Counted from the first letter of the stretch, positions 23,110 to 36,289 are shown. The stretch: DNA of 64,000 bases from Cloeon dipterum (GCF_949628265.1 NC_088786.1:42615681-42679680), one strand, 5' to 3'. A program made the numbers and translations. The notes: generated by a model from the letters alone, not told the origin.

Positions 23110-24215
23110 TATGAAATTATGAATAAAGGATAGAAAAAATTCCAGGACGTCTCAACAAACGTGCCTGCCTTCTAAACGTAATCGATCCACCTGTTGCAGT
23201 AGATAGATCAACCACCACGCTTTGTAAATGACTTTTTCCATCGTTGCTGGCTGAGCTGGAAGAATTACTCATTTTATAACTGAGAATGAGTGGGCCAGTG
23301 AGTACAGGTGTCACGTGCCAATTAGTGATGGGAACAATAAATTTATTTTGAAAATTTAATAGACCGTATCCAAAACGTTGAAAATACATAAAGCTTGCTT
23401 ATTGTTTTTTCAAAATCAGTTTTGCAAAAATGAAAATCGATATCAGCCGATGCTCTTGCTATTTCCAATCGACTATCTGTGTTGTTTAAAGTGTATCACC
23501 TGTTTGATGAATTGCGAGCTTAAACCGGACAGATTGCCATGGCAACAACGCTGCGTGAAGGCTCGCTCGTCAAATTGCTTCCTGCCGCTCTCTGCCTCTC
23601 CAATTCTCGTGGGGCAATTTGTCGACTCGATCTCGGGTTTCGGGTTTCAATAATGAATTAAAATATTTAACCATCAGCAATCAAATTGTTTGTTAAAAAA
23701 TAAGGGATTTATTTAATGGTATTGTTGATACATGCAGCGCCACACAACAGTTAAAATCTGAGTTTCCTTTTATTTATTTTATTTTTGGATTATTTCATTT
23801 AATAAAGATAAAGAATTCCTTTTTGCAACTATTTTGCAGTTTATTGCAAGTTATATATCAATGATCAATTTCTTTTCTTTATTTTAGTTTGAAATACTGG
23901 CGCAATCCTTCCTGTTTTATCGATCAAAACACACTCGAAATTTTTCTACTTCTATTTTGATCTGAAAAATATGTGAATGAATTGTGTGTAAATAATCAGA
24001 TTCATTCGCTCGTCAATTCTAAAAACATGGACAGCCCTAAGTGCCATCAATCATCCTTCATCGCAGGAGTCGGCATGAATGAAATGAATGAATGTCGTCA
24101 GATGAATGAGCTGATACGTGTGGCCATCTGCAGGCCAGAAGGAGAACACACGCTAATCGATCCATTTTTGCGAGCCACTCGCTTACAATGGTTGTGTTCC
24201 GCCGAATAAACTTTG
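23110..24215 (-). promoter_or_regulatory. Conserved upstream blocks of the M3 gene
   Basis: Three separate blocks (about 23,110-23,300, 23,380-23,650 and 24,000-24,210) occur in the same order upstream of M4 (30.9, 31.15 and 31.5 kb) and M5 (41.62, 41.85 and 42.55 kb). One copy near 23,280 has a minus-strand frame starting MSNSSSSASNDGKSHLQS, but other copies carry frame-breaking indels. I interpret these as promoter and untranslated sequence duplicated with the gene. Confidence 0.4.
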
Positions 24216-24443
24216 AGCATTTATAACTTAAATACTTTATGCCGGTTTCGTTGTTAGGAAAAGTTATGAACCACGAGTCATTCCGTAGAAGGAAACTTTG
24301 GTGATTTTGTTGACTCATCTTATTTAGGTACTTTAAAAAGGCGACAAAAGGACAGAATAAACCACACACGACGTCCCCTATATCGTATTCATTTGGTGTC
24401 AATTAAAGTGAATGAAACTCAAACAATCTTGCTGACGCTACTT

Positions 24444-24981
24444 TTATTCACTACTTATGATTTTCCAATATTTTGATGCCGCCGAATTAAGCAGGCTGAT
24501 TCTTACTCTGCAGACGCACAATATATTATATTTCACGTAACCTGCAAAAATCGTTACCGCCAAAAGCGTCCAGAAAAAAGAGACGACTGCGAGAGAAGCA
24601 GAAATGCTCATTAGGACTTGCTGCCAAGCTGATTGTGTTGCGAGTCGGCCGATGGAGGAAACCTGCAACAATTGAGAACATTTGCGGATAACACTTCTTT
24701 TCGTGTGCACCCCATCGTTCAAACAAACATTTTCAGGGAAAGAATAAGAAAGAATATTTTGTAACAACAACACACAACATAGTTTATAAAAGAATCACAT
24801 ACACAAGACAGTTTTATGATTCTATTTCATTATTGTTCATTTATTCTCCAACAAAAGAAATTATATTTTTTTATAACACGTACCATCGGATCATTTTGGG
24901 CGAGTAGCCAGGTGAGGTGACACGCTCCGATGGTGCCCATTGCAAGAATATTAAAGTGGCGCATTTCATTTTTGGACCCAT
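24444..24981 (-). pseudogene. Family T copy T-b, disrupted
   Basis: The start exon (24,981-24,894) is 88 bases, against 114 in T-e. An internal deletion removes most of the first membrane segment and shifts the frame. The loop exon is missing: sequence goes from the start exon's intron almost directly into the region before the last exon. The last exon (acceptor at 24,662) reads SSIGRLATQSAWQQVLMS as in T-d, but a 5-base insertion near its end (AATATA zone) changes the C-terminus to end at 24,444. The AATAAA signal is intact. The first-exon donor is still present at 25,442. Confidence 0.65.
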
Positions 24982-26540
24982 GGCTCGAAAGCGAAGCGGA
25001 AAATCTGGATTTCTGAAACCGAGACGCAACAAACGAATCAGATGACAAAACACAAACACACTCCTTCTCCGGCAAGAAATTGGATATCGACGTATTGACA
25101 TAGACTGTTCAAAAAGTTATATCCTGCGAAGTACATCATATTTCTTGCTGGGATACATAGCGAAAAAATTGCAAAAAAAAGAAAAAAATAATTTTATCAA
25201 TTACTAAATACTTTCAACTCACGGCAGCCCGTTGGGTCGCAATGTTAATGCATTCTCAGGAGTGAAACGCAATGTCAGAGATGATAACTTTTTGAAAAAA
25301 AAAAAATATTTGAAAATCTTGTCTGGGGCTTTCTATGCATTGCCTTTTTAAGGCAAATTATTCAGAATGAAAGATGCAATACAAATCAAAGAAAGATCTG
25401 CACAGTAAAAATAGAAGAAAAATTGTCAAATAGGTGAGAACCTGCGAAGTACGAGGGTAGCGCAGCGACGCCGTCCGTCCGTCCGTTGGGCAGGGATGTC
25501 GGCGGCACGAGACTATGAACGCGGATCGTGTTGGTGGGAAGCTCTCCTCGCAATCGATTAATAATTCTCATCTGCGAGTGCGTGCGCATAGTCCTTATTT
25601 CCACTCGGTTTTCTGTGTGCGTGCGCTACAAACTCGATTTCGTGGGTGGCACTTTTAAAACTCACTTTTTTATCGAAATTTCGACGAAAACACTTCATAT
25701 TTTTCTAGAAGTGCTATTTTAATCAGAAAAATTTGTCTTTCGCTCGACAAAAGTCTAAAAACACGTACAAGCATCTTTCGCTGCAGGAGTCGGCGTGAAT
25801 GCATGTCGTCGGATGAGATGAGTGAGCAGACAGGACACGTGGGGATGCGCGTCGCGCTGTTGTTGCCATCTGCAGGCCGGCAGGTGAACAAGCTATCGAT
25901 CGGTTTTTCCATCTCGAAAGCATGCGAGCCACGTGCTTACAATGGTTGTGATGCGAATAAACTTTAGAGAATATTACATACATACTACTTGAAAACTTTT
26001 TGCCGTTTTTGTTATGATGAAAACGCAGATAAAAAATCTTCCATGATTTATGCCACAGATCGAAACTTTGGTGATTGTTGACGCATATTTTAGGTACTTG
26101 AAAAGACAAAATTAACCAAACGCCAAATCCCCTATCGTATATACATTTGGTGTCAATTAGAGATTAGAGTGAATGAGACTCAAACAACTCAGTTGACGCT
26201 ATACGTTTATTCTCACTACTTTTTTTTCAATATGTTTTCAAGCTGGTTCGTAGTTTGTAGCCACAAGATATTCCAAAAAACTTGGATCAATTGCGATCAC
26301 GAAGATGTTGAGTGCGTGAAGCCAGAATGAATTAACATTTTTTGCTTCTCTGTTGATTGTGCCGCGTGTCTTTGGAAGAAGGAAGCCTGCAACAATCGAT
26401 TTATAGATCTTACATGAGTAAAAGCTGACAGGAAAAAATCTCGACAACAACCATTTTACGACTAGGCTTAAAACTCGCGTTGACTCAGTTAAATCGCTAT
26501 GGACAATATGGCTTGTTTTTTTTAATTATTCAGAAAGAAA

Positions 26541-26654
26541 TTATAGGAATAGAAAATTTACTTGAGTTACACGTGACTCGACTTTTTTATTAGGCACCCA
26601 GCACTTGAATAATTGAACTGTCGGCGTAGTGGCCACAGAGTCAGATGAAATTTC
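26541..26654 (-). other. Possible alternative terminal exon of T-c
   Basis: A strong acceptor TTGTTGTTGCAG at 26,655 is followed by a frame of 37 residues that is in phase with the T-c loop exon (EISSDSVATTPTVQLFKCWV and on). It contains AATAAA shortly downstream and has no membrane segment. It is not seen in the other T genes. Confidence 0.3.
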
Positions 26655-26904
26655 CTGCAACAACAATGTTTTATCCAGGAATTTGGTGCAATACATTAAT
26701 CTGTTTAGTGCTTGTGCATATTCCGTTAACGATCGTTCGCGAAAAAAAGCTCATCAAATATTAGCGCGTGCATAGCGAAATTTGGCGTTGGTTGATGCCA
26801 AAGCCCGCGGTGCTGAGTTACGCTAAAAAGTTTCACTCTTCGCACCGTGCGGTGTTCAATAATTGGATCTATTTATTTTTATTCAATGTAATGTGGTGGC
26901 CTTT

Positions 26905-27045
26905 ACAGGAAGCGGCGAGCGGCGGGGGCGGTGAGCGGCGGCGGGGTGGCCAACACTGGGGGCGGCTGCAGAAGAGGCGGCAAGCACCGGCGGAAGGGAG
27001 CGGTCGCACGGCGGCAGGCCTGCAGTGGAAAAGACAAAGTTTGTC
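26905..27045. other. Short GC-rich island
   Basis: About 140 bases rich in GCGGCG and GGCGGC within DNA otherwise AT-rich. It is open on both strands (Ala/Pro/Gly/Arg-rich) and bounded by splice-like CAG and GT motifs on either strand. It could be an untranslated exon or a CpG-like promoter. There is no paralogous copy in the window. Confidence 0.3.
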
Positions 27046-27239
27046 AAAATGCAGATTCGTTTTAAACGAACATCACAAATCAAATGTAAGGCAAGCAATC
27101 AGGGCCGCCTAATTGTAACACTTCAAAAATAATTTTCAGCATCATTTAGAATATTATCCATCAAACTCACAGCATTCTCCAAAAAGAAACCAAACACTGA
27201 GAAAACATCTCGTTGCGGGAGATAAAATATTATATGCTC

Positions 27240-27515
27240 TTGCACTCGTGGCACCCTCCTTAACGAGCTGAAAACCCAATGCGGTAGAGCCAATCGTGAA
27301 AAACTTATTTTGGAAATAAAAAAATATTTTCCAACGTTTCTACTGACTGAACCGATTTTGGTTTTCAGCACGACAAAAAAAACATATTTAATTAAGAATG
27401 CACGCAGTAGCTATATAGATTGGGTCTCAAATCACAGCGGAAAAGAGGCTTAAAACTGAATTTATTACGAAAGTATTCGGCGCTGCCATCGGCTAGCGAC
27501 TTTGAACACTAAAGA
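27240..27515. mobile_element. Diverged copy of the TTCGAAGCCGCC MITE (right part)
   Basis: The internal sequence (GATTTTGGTTTTCAGCAC, then CAAATCACAGCGGAA) aligns with the elements at 29,935-30,270 and 40,685-41,032. The inverted repeat is degraded to CGGCGCTGCCATCGGCTAGC. Confidence 0.4.
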
Positions 27516-28699
27516 CTTACACAACTGGTGTATTACCCATAGTAAAATGAGGAGGGATGGACATTAATGTATTATGTGACTGTTTTCCTGCAATTAACGC
27601 ATCTAACCTGGTTTGTTCCACAATTCATAAATCGGAAAAATGGTTTTTAATAATAACGAGTAGCTCTAAAATCTAAATCTAAAGAGTCGTGTCAAAAATA
27701 GGACACCACCCTGAAATCTGCGAGAAAAATACAAAAGTTGTAACGTCATATCCGAGCAAACTATGCCTCAGATTGAACGATTATGGTCTGCTTACCACCG
27801 AACCAGGACGAGCATGACGAGCTTTTAATTTGTCGAGCCGGTACTGAAAAATGAATAAATCAGACAAGACAGTTTCATGATTCCATCTCATTGTTTTACA
27901 ATATAGTTCTCAAACAGAAGAAATTTATACGTACGCTCGAATACTTTTGGCTTAATTGGAAGACGAAGAGACAACAAAGTCCGACGGCGACTATTGCAAC
28001 TAGCAGAGTCAAGACGGTGAGACACGTGACGCAATTCATTCGAGCCATGCCCGCAAACGCAAAGGGAGAAAGCCGGATTTCTGAAACCGAGAAGAAACAA
28101 ATAACAAATCAGATTTAGATACCGGCTGACTAAACGCAAACACGATCCTTCTCGAATGAAATTCTAGCTAACGAGTTGGAAACTCGACACATGTGACTAT
28201 AAATAGTAGTTTGACAGGGAAATGTCGATTCGCCAAAGAGAAACGATCAAATTCGACTCGACTCCTCACAAATTCATTGAACACGAGGCGCGGATTATGG
28301 AAATTTTTACTCCGAATTAACGAAAAAATAAGTTTTCCATGCATCATCTTTTTCCAGACAAATTGTTCAGATTAAAAGGTGTGAACGAGAGCAACAAGCA
28401 AAGGAACAAAAGATTTGAAAATTGCGCGCGGCACCTGCAAACAACGTCGGGCAGGGATGTTGGCACGAGACTAGCGCGGATCGTGTTGGCGGGCAGCTCT
28501 CGCGATGCAAAAGTTCGAATATGCCTGCGCAAACTCCTTATTTCTGTGTGCTTGCGCCGCAAACGCGAGTTCATGGGTGTAATTTTTAAAATGCATCGCG
28601 AGCGGCGGCTTAGTGTATACGTGGGAAAACGAACCAAAAATGTCTAACCGAAAATCGATCGTCAAAGGTGCCCAGATCAATGAAACGCCCAGATTCAGC

Positions 28700-29640
28700 A
28701 TTTAAGTCTAATGTTCCGACATTAATTATCCCAAAAAAGCACATCTAGATATTTCGGATTAATGGAATTTAAAATTATTTTTGAACTCAATCGAAATCCA
28801 GTGATTTTCTAACTGTTTGCTGTCAAACGACAAAATCAACTCGAATAAAATCCAACGCAGGTGTAGCACTGCAAATTGCTAAAAACTTTTATTAAAATCG
28901 CGTAGACAAAGCACGACAATTTATAGTTGCGATTTAAATCAAAGCCGCTGAAAATTATATTAATTTGGAAATAATTATATGATTTTTTTCTTGTCACGAA
29001 GCATAGTTTTGCCAATTTTCCACTAACGCGAAAGAGTGAAAAAAAGAAAAAGGAATAATTTACCTTGTTGAGCGGAGTGAGAGGCGCGCGAAGCTATTAG
29101 AGAGAGCAGCTGACAGGTGGCGAATGAAGTTGTCTCCCTTGTGCATGGTGATGGGAACGAAGCGAGTGCGCGAGTTCACCCCCGCCAAATCAAATAGCCC
29201 CTCGCTGCCCGTTTTATTTATATATACGCCAAGAACAAAACGCTAATGAGTGCTTTTCGGGGATCGCACCGCCGACATTGTTCTTTTCAATAGCACACAA
29301 AAACAGATTGTCGAAAAGGCTCGAAATTTGCCTCTGGAAAATGAAATCAACTTTATTTTTGCCATTGCTGAGCTACGAAAAGGATAACGACTCAACTAAT
29401 TGTACGCAGAAAATCGCAATCACAATGCGTGCGCACTCGACACTATAAATAGCGTTTGACCAACGGAACACACGTGCCTCAAATGCGGATTCGATTAAAA
29501 TGTTGGGCCGGCGACGCCTTTTTAAATCCTCGTCAGTCGTTAGCAATTTGTCCCAAAACTGACATATATATTACCAATTTGTCGTTGGATCTTTAAAAGG
29601 GGGCGTGACTCGCGGAAATTATAAATGAAAGGTGGAAAAT
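28700..29640. other. Intergenic, TATA-like site near 29,450
   Basis: CACTATAAATAGCG (about 29,448-29,461) and the following ATTTAAATCCTCGTCAGTCG zone match 5,745-5,850. No coding exon can be attached. Confidence 0.35.
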
Positions 29641-29748
29641 TGGAAAATATTTTGGTAAAACTTTGAAATAATTAACGATTCGTTGACTTCGAAGTAATTA
29701 TTCTCGAATAGGAACGAACATGCGTGTACTCACTGTGGGACGTGCGTT

Positions 29749-29844
29749 TCACAGGCAAAAAACGGTCGCGTAGAGCACGGCAAGAGATCCGACGTAGAGC
29801 ACGAATGCCATCAGGTAGATGCCCACGACAACCAGTTCGGCCAT
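29749..29844 (-). CDS. Family M gene M4: 31-aa single-pass microprotein
   Basis: The frame MAELVVVGIYLMAFVLYVGS, continuing LAVLYATVFCL and a stop, lies in one exon after the shared acceptor AATTGTTTGCAG. A non-coding 5' exon has its donor at 30,339 (GTAAAT), with a MITE in the intron. Nearly the whole product is a membrane segment, as in known short membrane microproteins such as sarcolambans, but there is no sequence similarity I can claim. M5 and M6 stop at the same codon. M3 avoids it by one fewer T, so the short form could be either a selected product or the result of a shared frameshift. Confidence 0.5.
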   Translation of the reverse strand: MAELVVVGIYLMAFVLYVGSLAVLYATVFCL

Positions 29845-29934
29845 TGCAGTCTGCAAACAATTTTAAAAGTAAATATCCTTTAAACCGGATTGCTAACGAG
29901 CATAATATGTGTATTATTTCACCAGCTCTTGGTG

Positions 29935-30270
29935 TTCGAAGCCGCCAGCAGTTGGAACCACTGTATAATTTCGTAATAAATTTATAGTTTTAATTAACTT
30001 CCGTTGCGGTTTCAGACTCAATCCTGCTAATTATGCATTCTTCACTTAATATGCTTTCTTTTGGCTTGCTGGAAACTAAAATCGATTTAAATATAAAATA
30101 TTTTCTAACGTTTCTATGGCGAATGGCTGCACTGATTTTGGTTTTCAGCACATCAAAAGAAAGAAATTAAATGAAGAGTGCACATGGTGATATGATTGAG
30201 TCTGAAATCGCAGCGGAAGTGTTTTGACATTAATTTTCTTACGAAAGAATATATGGTGGCCTTCTTCGAA
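29935..30270. mobile_element. MITE with TTCGAAGCCGCC ends, copy in M4 intron
   Basis: The left end TTCGAAGCCGCCAGCAGTTG is intact. The right end is shortened by about 15 bases relative to the copy at 40,685-41,032. It is non-coding. Confidence 0.5.
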
Positions 30271-30338
30271 AACTAAGGGCCTGTGCAACTTGTGCCCTCC
30301 AGCACTTTTACAAATATTAGAATATTGCTGTGATTTAC

Positions 30339-31330
30339 CAATGTGCGTGCGTGTTGCGATGCGAGGTGGCTGGCAGCTGCAGTGAGATTAACTGCACGTG
30401 GCTGATGCGTTCGCCGCCGATGGACCGCGGTACGAGCGAGTCTGCGTGCTCCGTCACCGCACCGCCAACCCTTTGCACACCGCTGCTGCTGCTGCTGCTT
30501 TTAGAAAATATTACGGTCGAGGTGGATTTGCAATTTGCATGCCACGAGTCAGGTTTCGCAATTAATTTTCTCGCTCTTTTTAATTGATTGGGAAACGAGA
30601 TGTGCGAGACGCGGTAGCATTTTTAAAAATGACCCCTCCTGCTCAATTATCATGCTACCTACTTTCCCGATCAATTGCAAATCCAGCTCGACTGTAATAA
30701 TTGGAAATAGCACCATCGGAAGCAGAAGCATGCCATATGCGTGGGTTTGCGGTTAGTTGGAAATTAAATATACGAGTGATTCCAAAATTTAAATTTTTAC
30801 TCTCAACGAGATGATAATTCGACACGTCATAATTTGTCTTTGAGCAAGGGAAACTAATCAATTTAATTTCCAGCTATGAAATTATGAATAAAGGCGAGAG
30901 AAAATTGCCACGTGTCCGCCTTCTTAACGTATTCGATCCACCTGTTGATGCAGATTCTTGACAACCGCCATGCTTTGTAAATAAATTTTCCATGATTGCT
31001 GGCTAAGCAGGAGCCAGGAAGCATATCTCATTTTAAAACTGAGTGGGCCTGTGAGAACCGGTTTCCACGTAAAAATCAGTGATTGGAAAAATACATTTAT
31101 TCTGAATATTAACCAATATAATTATGTAACGCTGCTATATTGTTTTGTCAAAGTCATTTTTGAGTACGAAAATCGATATGTAGCCGACGCTCTGGCTATT
31201 TTCTTTCAACCAACCGTGTTGTTTAAAGTGTTTGTTGAATTGCGAGCTCCAACCGGACAGATTGCCACGGCAACAACGCTGTATTGCTGGTATGTGCAGA
31301 ATCGCACAACAGTTAAATTTTTTAAATTAA
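30339..31330 (-). promoter_or_regulatory. 5' exon and conserved upstream blocks of M4
   Basis: The 5' exon donor at 30,339 is followed upstream by the same ordered blocks as M3 and M5. From about 29,560 to 31,330 the sequence is nearly collinear with 40,320-42,110, so M4 and M5 are recent duplicates. Confidence 0.5.
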
Positions 31331-31963
31331 GCAGTTTATTAGAAAAGTTATATCACTGATCAAATTTATTTTATTAATTTTAGTTCTAAATATCTTTGCA
31401 CTACTATCTGTATTATTGAAGAAAGCACTCGATATTATTCTACTATTTTGATCACAAAATAACTTAATGAATTGTTGGTAGAAAAACAAATTAATTCGCT
31501 CGACAATAGTAAAAAACATGGACAGCCCTAGGCCCTAGCAATCGCACCCTTCTCTTCAGGAGTCGGCATGAATGAATGTCGGATGAGTGAGCAGACACGT
31601 GGGTACGCGTCGCTGTTGTTGCCATCTGTAGGCCGGAAGAAGAACACATGCTAATCGATCGATTTTTGAGAGTAGCCACGTGCGTATACAATACAATGGT
31701 TGTGATCCGAATAAACTTTTGAGCACTTAAATACTATGTGTCGTTTTCTTTATTAGGAAAATAATCTTCCACGAACCATGCTATAGAACGAAACCTTGCT
31801 GATTGTTGACACATCTTTAAGCTACTTGAAAAGACAGAATTAACCACATGCCATCCCGTCGCATTTTTTTGAGTTAATTAGAGTGAATGAGAAACTCACA
31901 CAATTTTGCTGATGCTACTTTTATTCACTACTTTTAATTTTCCAGTGTTTTGATGCCGCCGAA

Positions 31964-33345
31964 TTAAGCAGGCTGGTTCTTACTCTGCAGACGCACAAGG
32001 TATTTCACGTAACCTGGAAAAAGCGTTACCACCAAAAGTGTCCCGAGAAAGGAGACGACTGCGAGAGAAGCAGAAATGCTCATTAGGACTTGCTGCCAAG
32101 CTGATTGTGTTGCGAGTCGGCCGATGGAGGAAACCTGCAACAATTGAGAACATTTGCGGATAAAACTTCTTTTCGAGGGAAGAATAAAAAATGATATTTT
32201 TCAACAACAAAAGGCACACAAAACATAACATGCAACAGAATCAAATTTTTAAAAACCAAATTTGGGTCATCCTCGTCACAGGAAATAAAAAAAAACGTCG
32301 AAGACTTTTAACTTTCGGAGGATCGCCAGTAAACGCAACAATTTTTCAGAAAATATCAAAATCTTTTTTCTGTCTACTCTATTGATTATCCCAGGAAAAA
32401 CTGTTCAGTGCGCTATGCCGACTTTTGAAACCAACGTCCGCCTTCGACTTGTCTAAATTTGGAATAAGTATCGCAGTAGTTTGTCACTTTATTTTCAATT
32501 AATCGAACCATGCGCGTGTTGCCTGCTCGGCGGACACAGCAACAGCAGTGTTAATTAAAATCTCAAGTAGAGTAATTATTCAGAGACATATTTTGCATTT
32601 ATTAGCCAGCTCGTTAGCTCGCCATCAGCTCCGGAAAAACGCTATTTCTGTAAATGGTATTGTTCGTTACGTGTGAGTGATTTTTCCTCTTGGATAAACT
32701 TTGCCGCGAAATTATCTTTTCAGGAATTAATTGCGTAATTGACGATCATGCTTGGGCGGATCATGCATATTTGCAAAGCTGAAAACCGGCGAAAAGTGAT
32801 TATCAAATCTGTTTGATAAAACGCCGACATTGTTTTCAGCAATTTAATTCTAACTTCATGAGGGTTATCTTGAAAGTTTGGTTTTGTCGCACGCAGCCGA
32901 GTTTGTACCAAAGTAGCTTTAAAATAGAAGCTATCACATAATTGTGTCCGAAAAAAAATAAATGAATCAAACACTTTGAGGCGACCGCTGCAATCAAAGT
33001 TGTAACGACATATCTGAGCAAACTACATAAAGATGAAAAAAATATGAGTTGCTTACCACCAAGCAGTCGGGATCAGTAGTTTTGTTGACTGCACAATCAG
33101 CATCAGCTTCAAGTTTGCCGAGCTTAGGCTAAAAGGAGTAGACAAAAAAGTTTTATCATTTTCATTTCATTATTGTGCATTTATTATAACACCAAAAGAA
33201 ATGATAATTTTTAGAGAACACGTACCATCGGATCATTTTGGGTGATTTGCGAGATGAGATGACACACTCCGATGGTGGCCCCAGCAACGGCCAGAGCATA
33301 GACATAGGTGATTATGAATGCGGCGCATTTCATTTTGGGACCCAT
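31964..33345 (-). CDS. Family T gene T-d: 120-aa two-segment membrane protein, intact
   Basis: Exons are 33,345-33,226 (40 codons), 33,128-33,057 (24) and 32,134-31,964 (56 plus stop), with phase-0 GT-AG introns of 97 and 922 bases. Segment 1 includes FIITYVYALAVAGATIGVCH. The loop exon PKLGKLEADADCAVNKTTDP carries Asn-Lys-Thr, a possible N-glycosylation site if lumenal. Exon 3 begins SSIGRLATQSAWQQVLMS, followed by segment 2 (SLAVVSFLGTLLVVTLF) and a basic tail ending QSKNQPA. An AATAAA signal follows. The 5' non-coding exon ends at 33,829, and the acceptor before ATG is TTCAGAAATCCAG. It is very similar to T-e; together with M4 they form one T-T-M unit. Function unknown. Confidence 0.68.
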
Positions 33346-34049
33346 GGTTCGAAAGCGAAGCGGGAAAGCTGGATTTCAGAAACCGAGAAGAAAGAAACAA
33401 ACCAGAATTAGACTCCTTCTCGAATTAAACCTTGACACATCCCGGCAAGAAATTGGATTTCCGCGTTTTGACATAGGCTGTTCAGAAGTGTATCTTTTGG
33501 ATATCCTGAAGGACATCTAATTTCTTGCTGGGATGCACAGCGAAAATTGTCAAAAAAAAAAACGATTATTCTATTAAATACTGGATACTTTGAACACACG
33601 GCAGCCCGTTGGCTCGCATTGTTAAGGCATTCTCAGGAGTGTCAAAGCAAAGGGAAATATTTTCTGAGTAGTTTTGGGATTGAATACTGGCTGCCCTACG
33701 GCAGAGATGACGATAACAAAATTACAAATTTTGACGGGAGCATTTTCAAGACAAATTATTCCGAATGAAAGATGCAATAAAAAACAAAGAAACATGCACA
33801 CAGTCAAAAATAGAAGAAAATTGAAAACCTGCAAACAACGAGGGAAGCTGCAACACCGTTTGTCTGTCCGTAGGCAGGGATATCGGCACAAGAATGAGCG
33901 CGCGGTTCGTGTTGGCGGGAAGCTCGCCTCGCAATCGATTAATAATTCTCATCTGCGAGTGCGTGCGCATCGGTCCCTATTTCCACTCGGTTTTCTGTGC
34001 GTGCGCGACAAACTCGAATTCGTAAGTCATATTTTTTAAAATTTCATCA

Positions 34050-35600
34050 CCAAATGAGTAATGTGCTCCGAAATTGTTTAATGCCGAAAATCAGTCAAAG
34101 ATGCCAATCATTTTTCTGTTATTTATATAAAAAAAATGGAACATAATCAAACGCCTAGAATCCAATATTAGTGCTTACTCTTGCAAAAATCAATTATGAA
34201 CATAGCGAAATTTGCCCTACATAATTACCTAGGGACTCGAGCTATATTCTCTTCTCTGCGAGAGCAAAATACATGTGATCAGATTTTGAAGGCATAGGAG
34301 ATAAAATTTGGTATTTTCTCTCATGACTTGGAACCAACATTATATACAAGCAAGTACAACTATGTTTTAAAAGATGACTTTTCCGCTAAACTCAAGCTTA
34401 ACAATAAAAAGATTAGTGTTGGTGATGCGTTCTCTGTTCCCTAGTAAACAAAATTAATGATCAAATTAAGAAATAAATAAACGCACGCGCAGCAGGATAA
34501 TTCAGACTTGCAAAATGGAAGAAAATGTTAATACATTCTGCGTGGAAATCAATGCAGGATGGACAGTCAGTATTTTTATGCGTAAGTGAGCGGGAAAATC
34601 AATTTTACAGTCGTGGCAATGAGTCTATCACATACAAGTATGCAGTATGGACTTAAATATCCGCTTATGGCGTGTCGTGTGAATAGAGCAGAGGAAAAAT
34701 CATATCGTGCGGAATATCACCATCAGCTTTTTTCATCTAATTGTAAATTCTTGAATTGATGCGCAGTCGCGAGGTGCTAATTAGCAGCGGCGCGGCACTA
34801 AAATGCAATGGACTGAATAGACCAAAGCTTCGATCGTTTCAGTCCATGTCTGCCTTTACAGTAAGTGGCTTGTGATAAAATGGAAAATACCTATTCTCGA
34901 CTAATTATATATCAGCTTCCTCGGATCTCATTAATTGCATTCTTTAGCAATAAATATCGGCCATTCGAGGAAAAACATGGTAAAATGGTCAGTTTGATTT
35001 TAGCTGAGAGAAAGAATTGACCCATATATTATACAATTAGATTTATAATCCTTGAAATTGATTTGGCCTCCATTCATCGACAACACTATTTAATATCTAT
35101 GTTTTGGCTCTGCCAGCCACTAAATAAAATAATACGTTATTTTTTTAAATAAAAAGGTAACGATGATTTATTGTATTGTGACATATCATTAGAGCGTAGA
35201 TTTTAACATTTGTATTGCTCTCGCAAAAGAATTAATACTCACAAAACTGACGACAATAATAAATTCCACGATAAATGAATAATTAACCAGACATAATTCA
35301 TACGATTCCAATATTTTTGTTTACCATCGAGGAAATTTTTTGAAATAGGAAAATAGGGCATTTTTGTTCTTCATGAGTCACGGTTTAAACTATTTGATTT
35401 ATAAAAAATGTACCTATCATTTCTGCGCGATTGAGGACTGTGAGTGCAAATTCTGTGATATTTTATTCAATTTCCACCATTTCCTCGAAGAAAAATTTGC
35501 ACTGCCGAGCCACCAAAGCGAAAACGAACAATGATGTGTGATTTAATTAGTATGTGCATCGTACACCTTTGGTGTCTAATTAACATTTCGTTCATTTTAG
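34050..35600. other. Intergenic AT-rich DNA with old duplicated fragments
   Basis: 34,200-34,420 resembles 13,240-13,420 and 18,010-18,190; 34,680-34,790 resembles 18,350-18,490. No exon is supported. Confidence 0.45.
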
Positions 35601-36289
35601 ATACTAAGGAAAAGCCGTAGAAAATGTTCTGCAAGTCACACCCGTTCTCAGCACTTGCATAATTTCTAGCTTCAATGTAAGTTCATGAAAAGAGCAAATC
35701 TTGAGTGGAGGCCAGGTAGGCAAAAAAATATCGCAAGGAAACGGCAACTTGGAACTCGAGTGAGTGAGTGAGCGAGTGAGTGTTGCGCATTTGCATGAGT
35801 GCGATTTCTGCTCCCTCTCACGCACTTGTTAGTCTTCTTCAGCGGCTATTTTGTTTGAAAAGCGGCAAAGTTGGTGATTCCGACCAACTGCACACGGAAC
35901 AAATAGAACTAATTAAAACTCGAAGTGATAAAAATAGACCATGCCGTAATTTCTCAGGGATATGCATCTGCAGGCGCCAGAAGGAGAACACACGCTAATC
36001 GATCGATTTGTGCGAGCCACGTGCTTTCAATGGTTTTGATCTGAATTAACTTTTTAGCAAGTAATACTTAAATATACTGTATGTCGTTTACGTTCTTCCA
36101 AGAATTGTACCTTTGGTGATTGTTGACACATCTTTTAGGTACTTGAAAAGGCGATAAAAAAATTAACCACACGACATCCCCTATATCATATTCATTTGGT
36201 GTCAATTAAAGTGAATGAAACTCAAACAATCTTGCTGACGCTACTTTTATTCACTACTTATGATTTTCCAATATTTTGATGCCGCCGAA

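Larger units (their letters stand above)
26297..28048 (-). pseudogene. Family T copy T-c, last exon frameshifted
   Basis: The start exon (28,048-27,935, 38 codons) is intact and close to T-g: MARMNCVTCLTVLTLLVAIV and on. The loop exon (27,843-27,796) is shortened to 16 codons, YRLDKLKARHARPGSV. The last exon begins normally at 26,386 (ASFFQRHAAQSTEKQ), then loses frame and stops at 26,297, so membrane segment 2 is missing. The old frame resumes later as FLEYLVATNYEPA. Introns keep GT-AG ends. The non-coding first exon has its donor at 28,435. It may still make a single-pass protein, but the pattern suggests decay. See also the alternative last exon at 26,541-26,654. Confidence 0.55.

Noticed and set aside
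23117..23389. 90-codon minus-strand frame including MSNSSSSASNDGKSHLQS
   Set aside because: Copies at 18.9, 30.9 and 41.7 kb break the frame, so I treat it as upstream regulatory or untranslated DNA.
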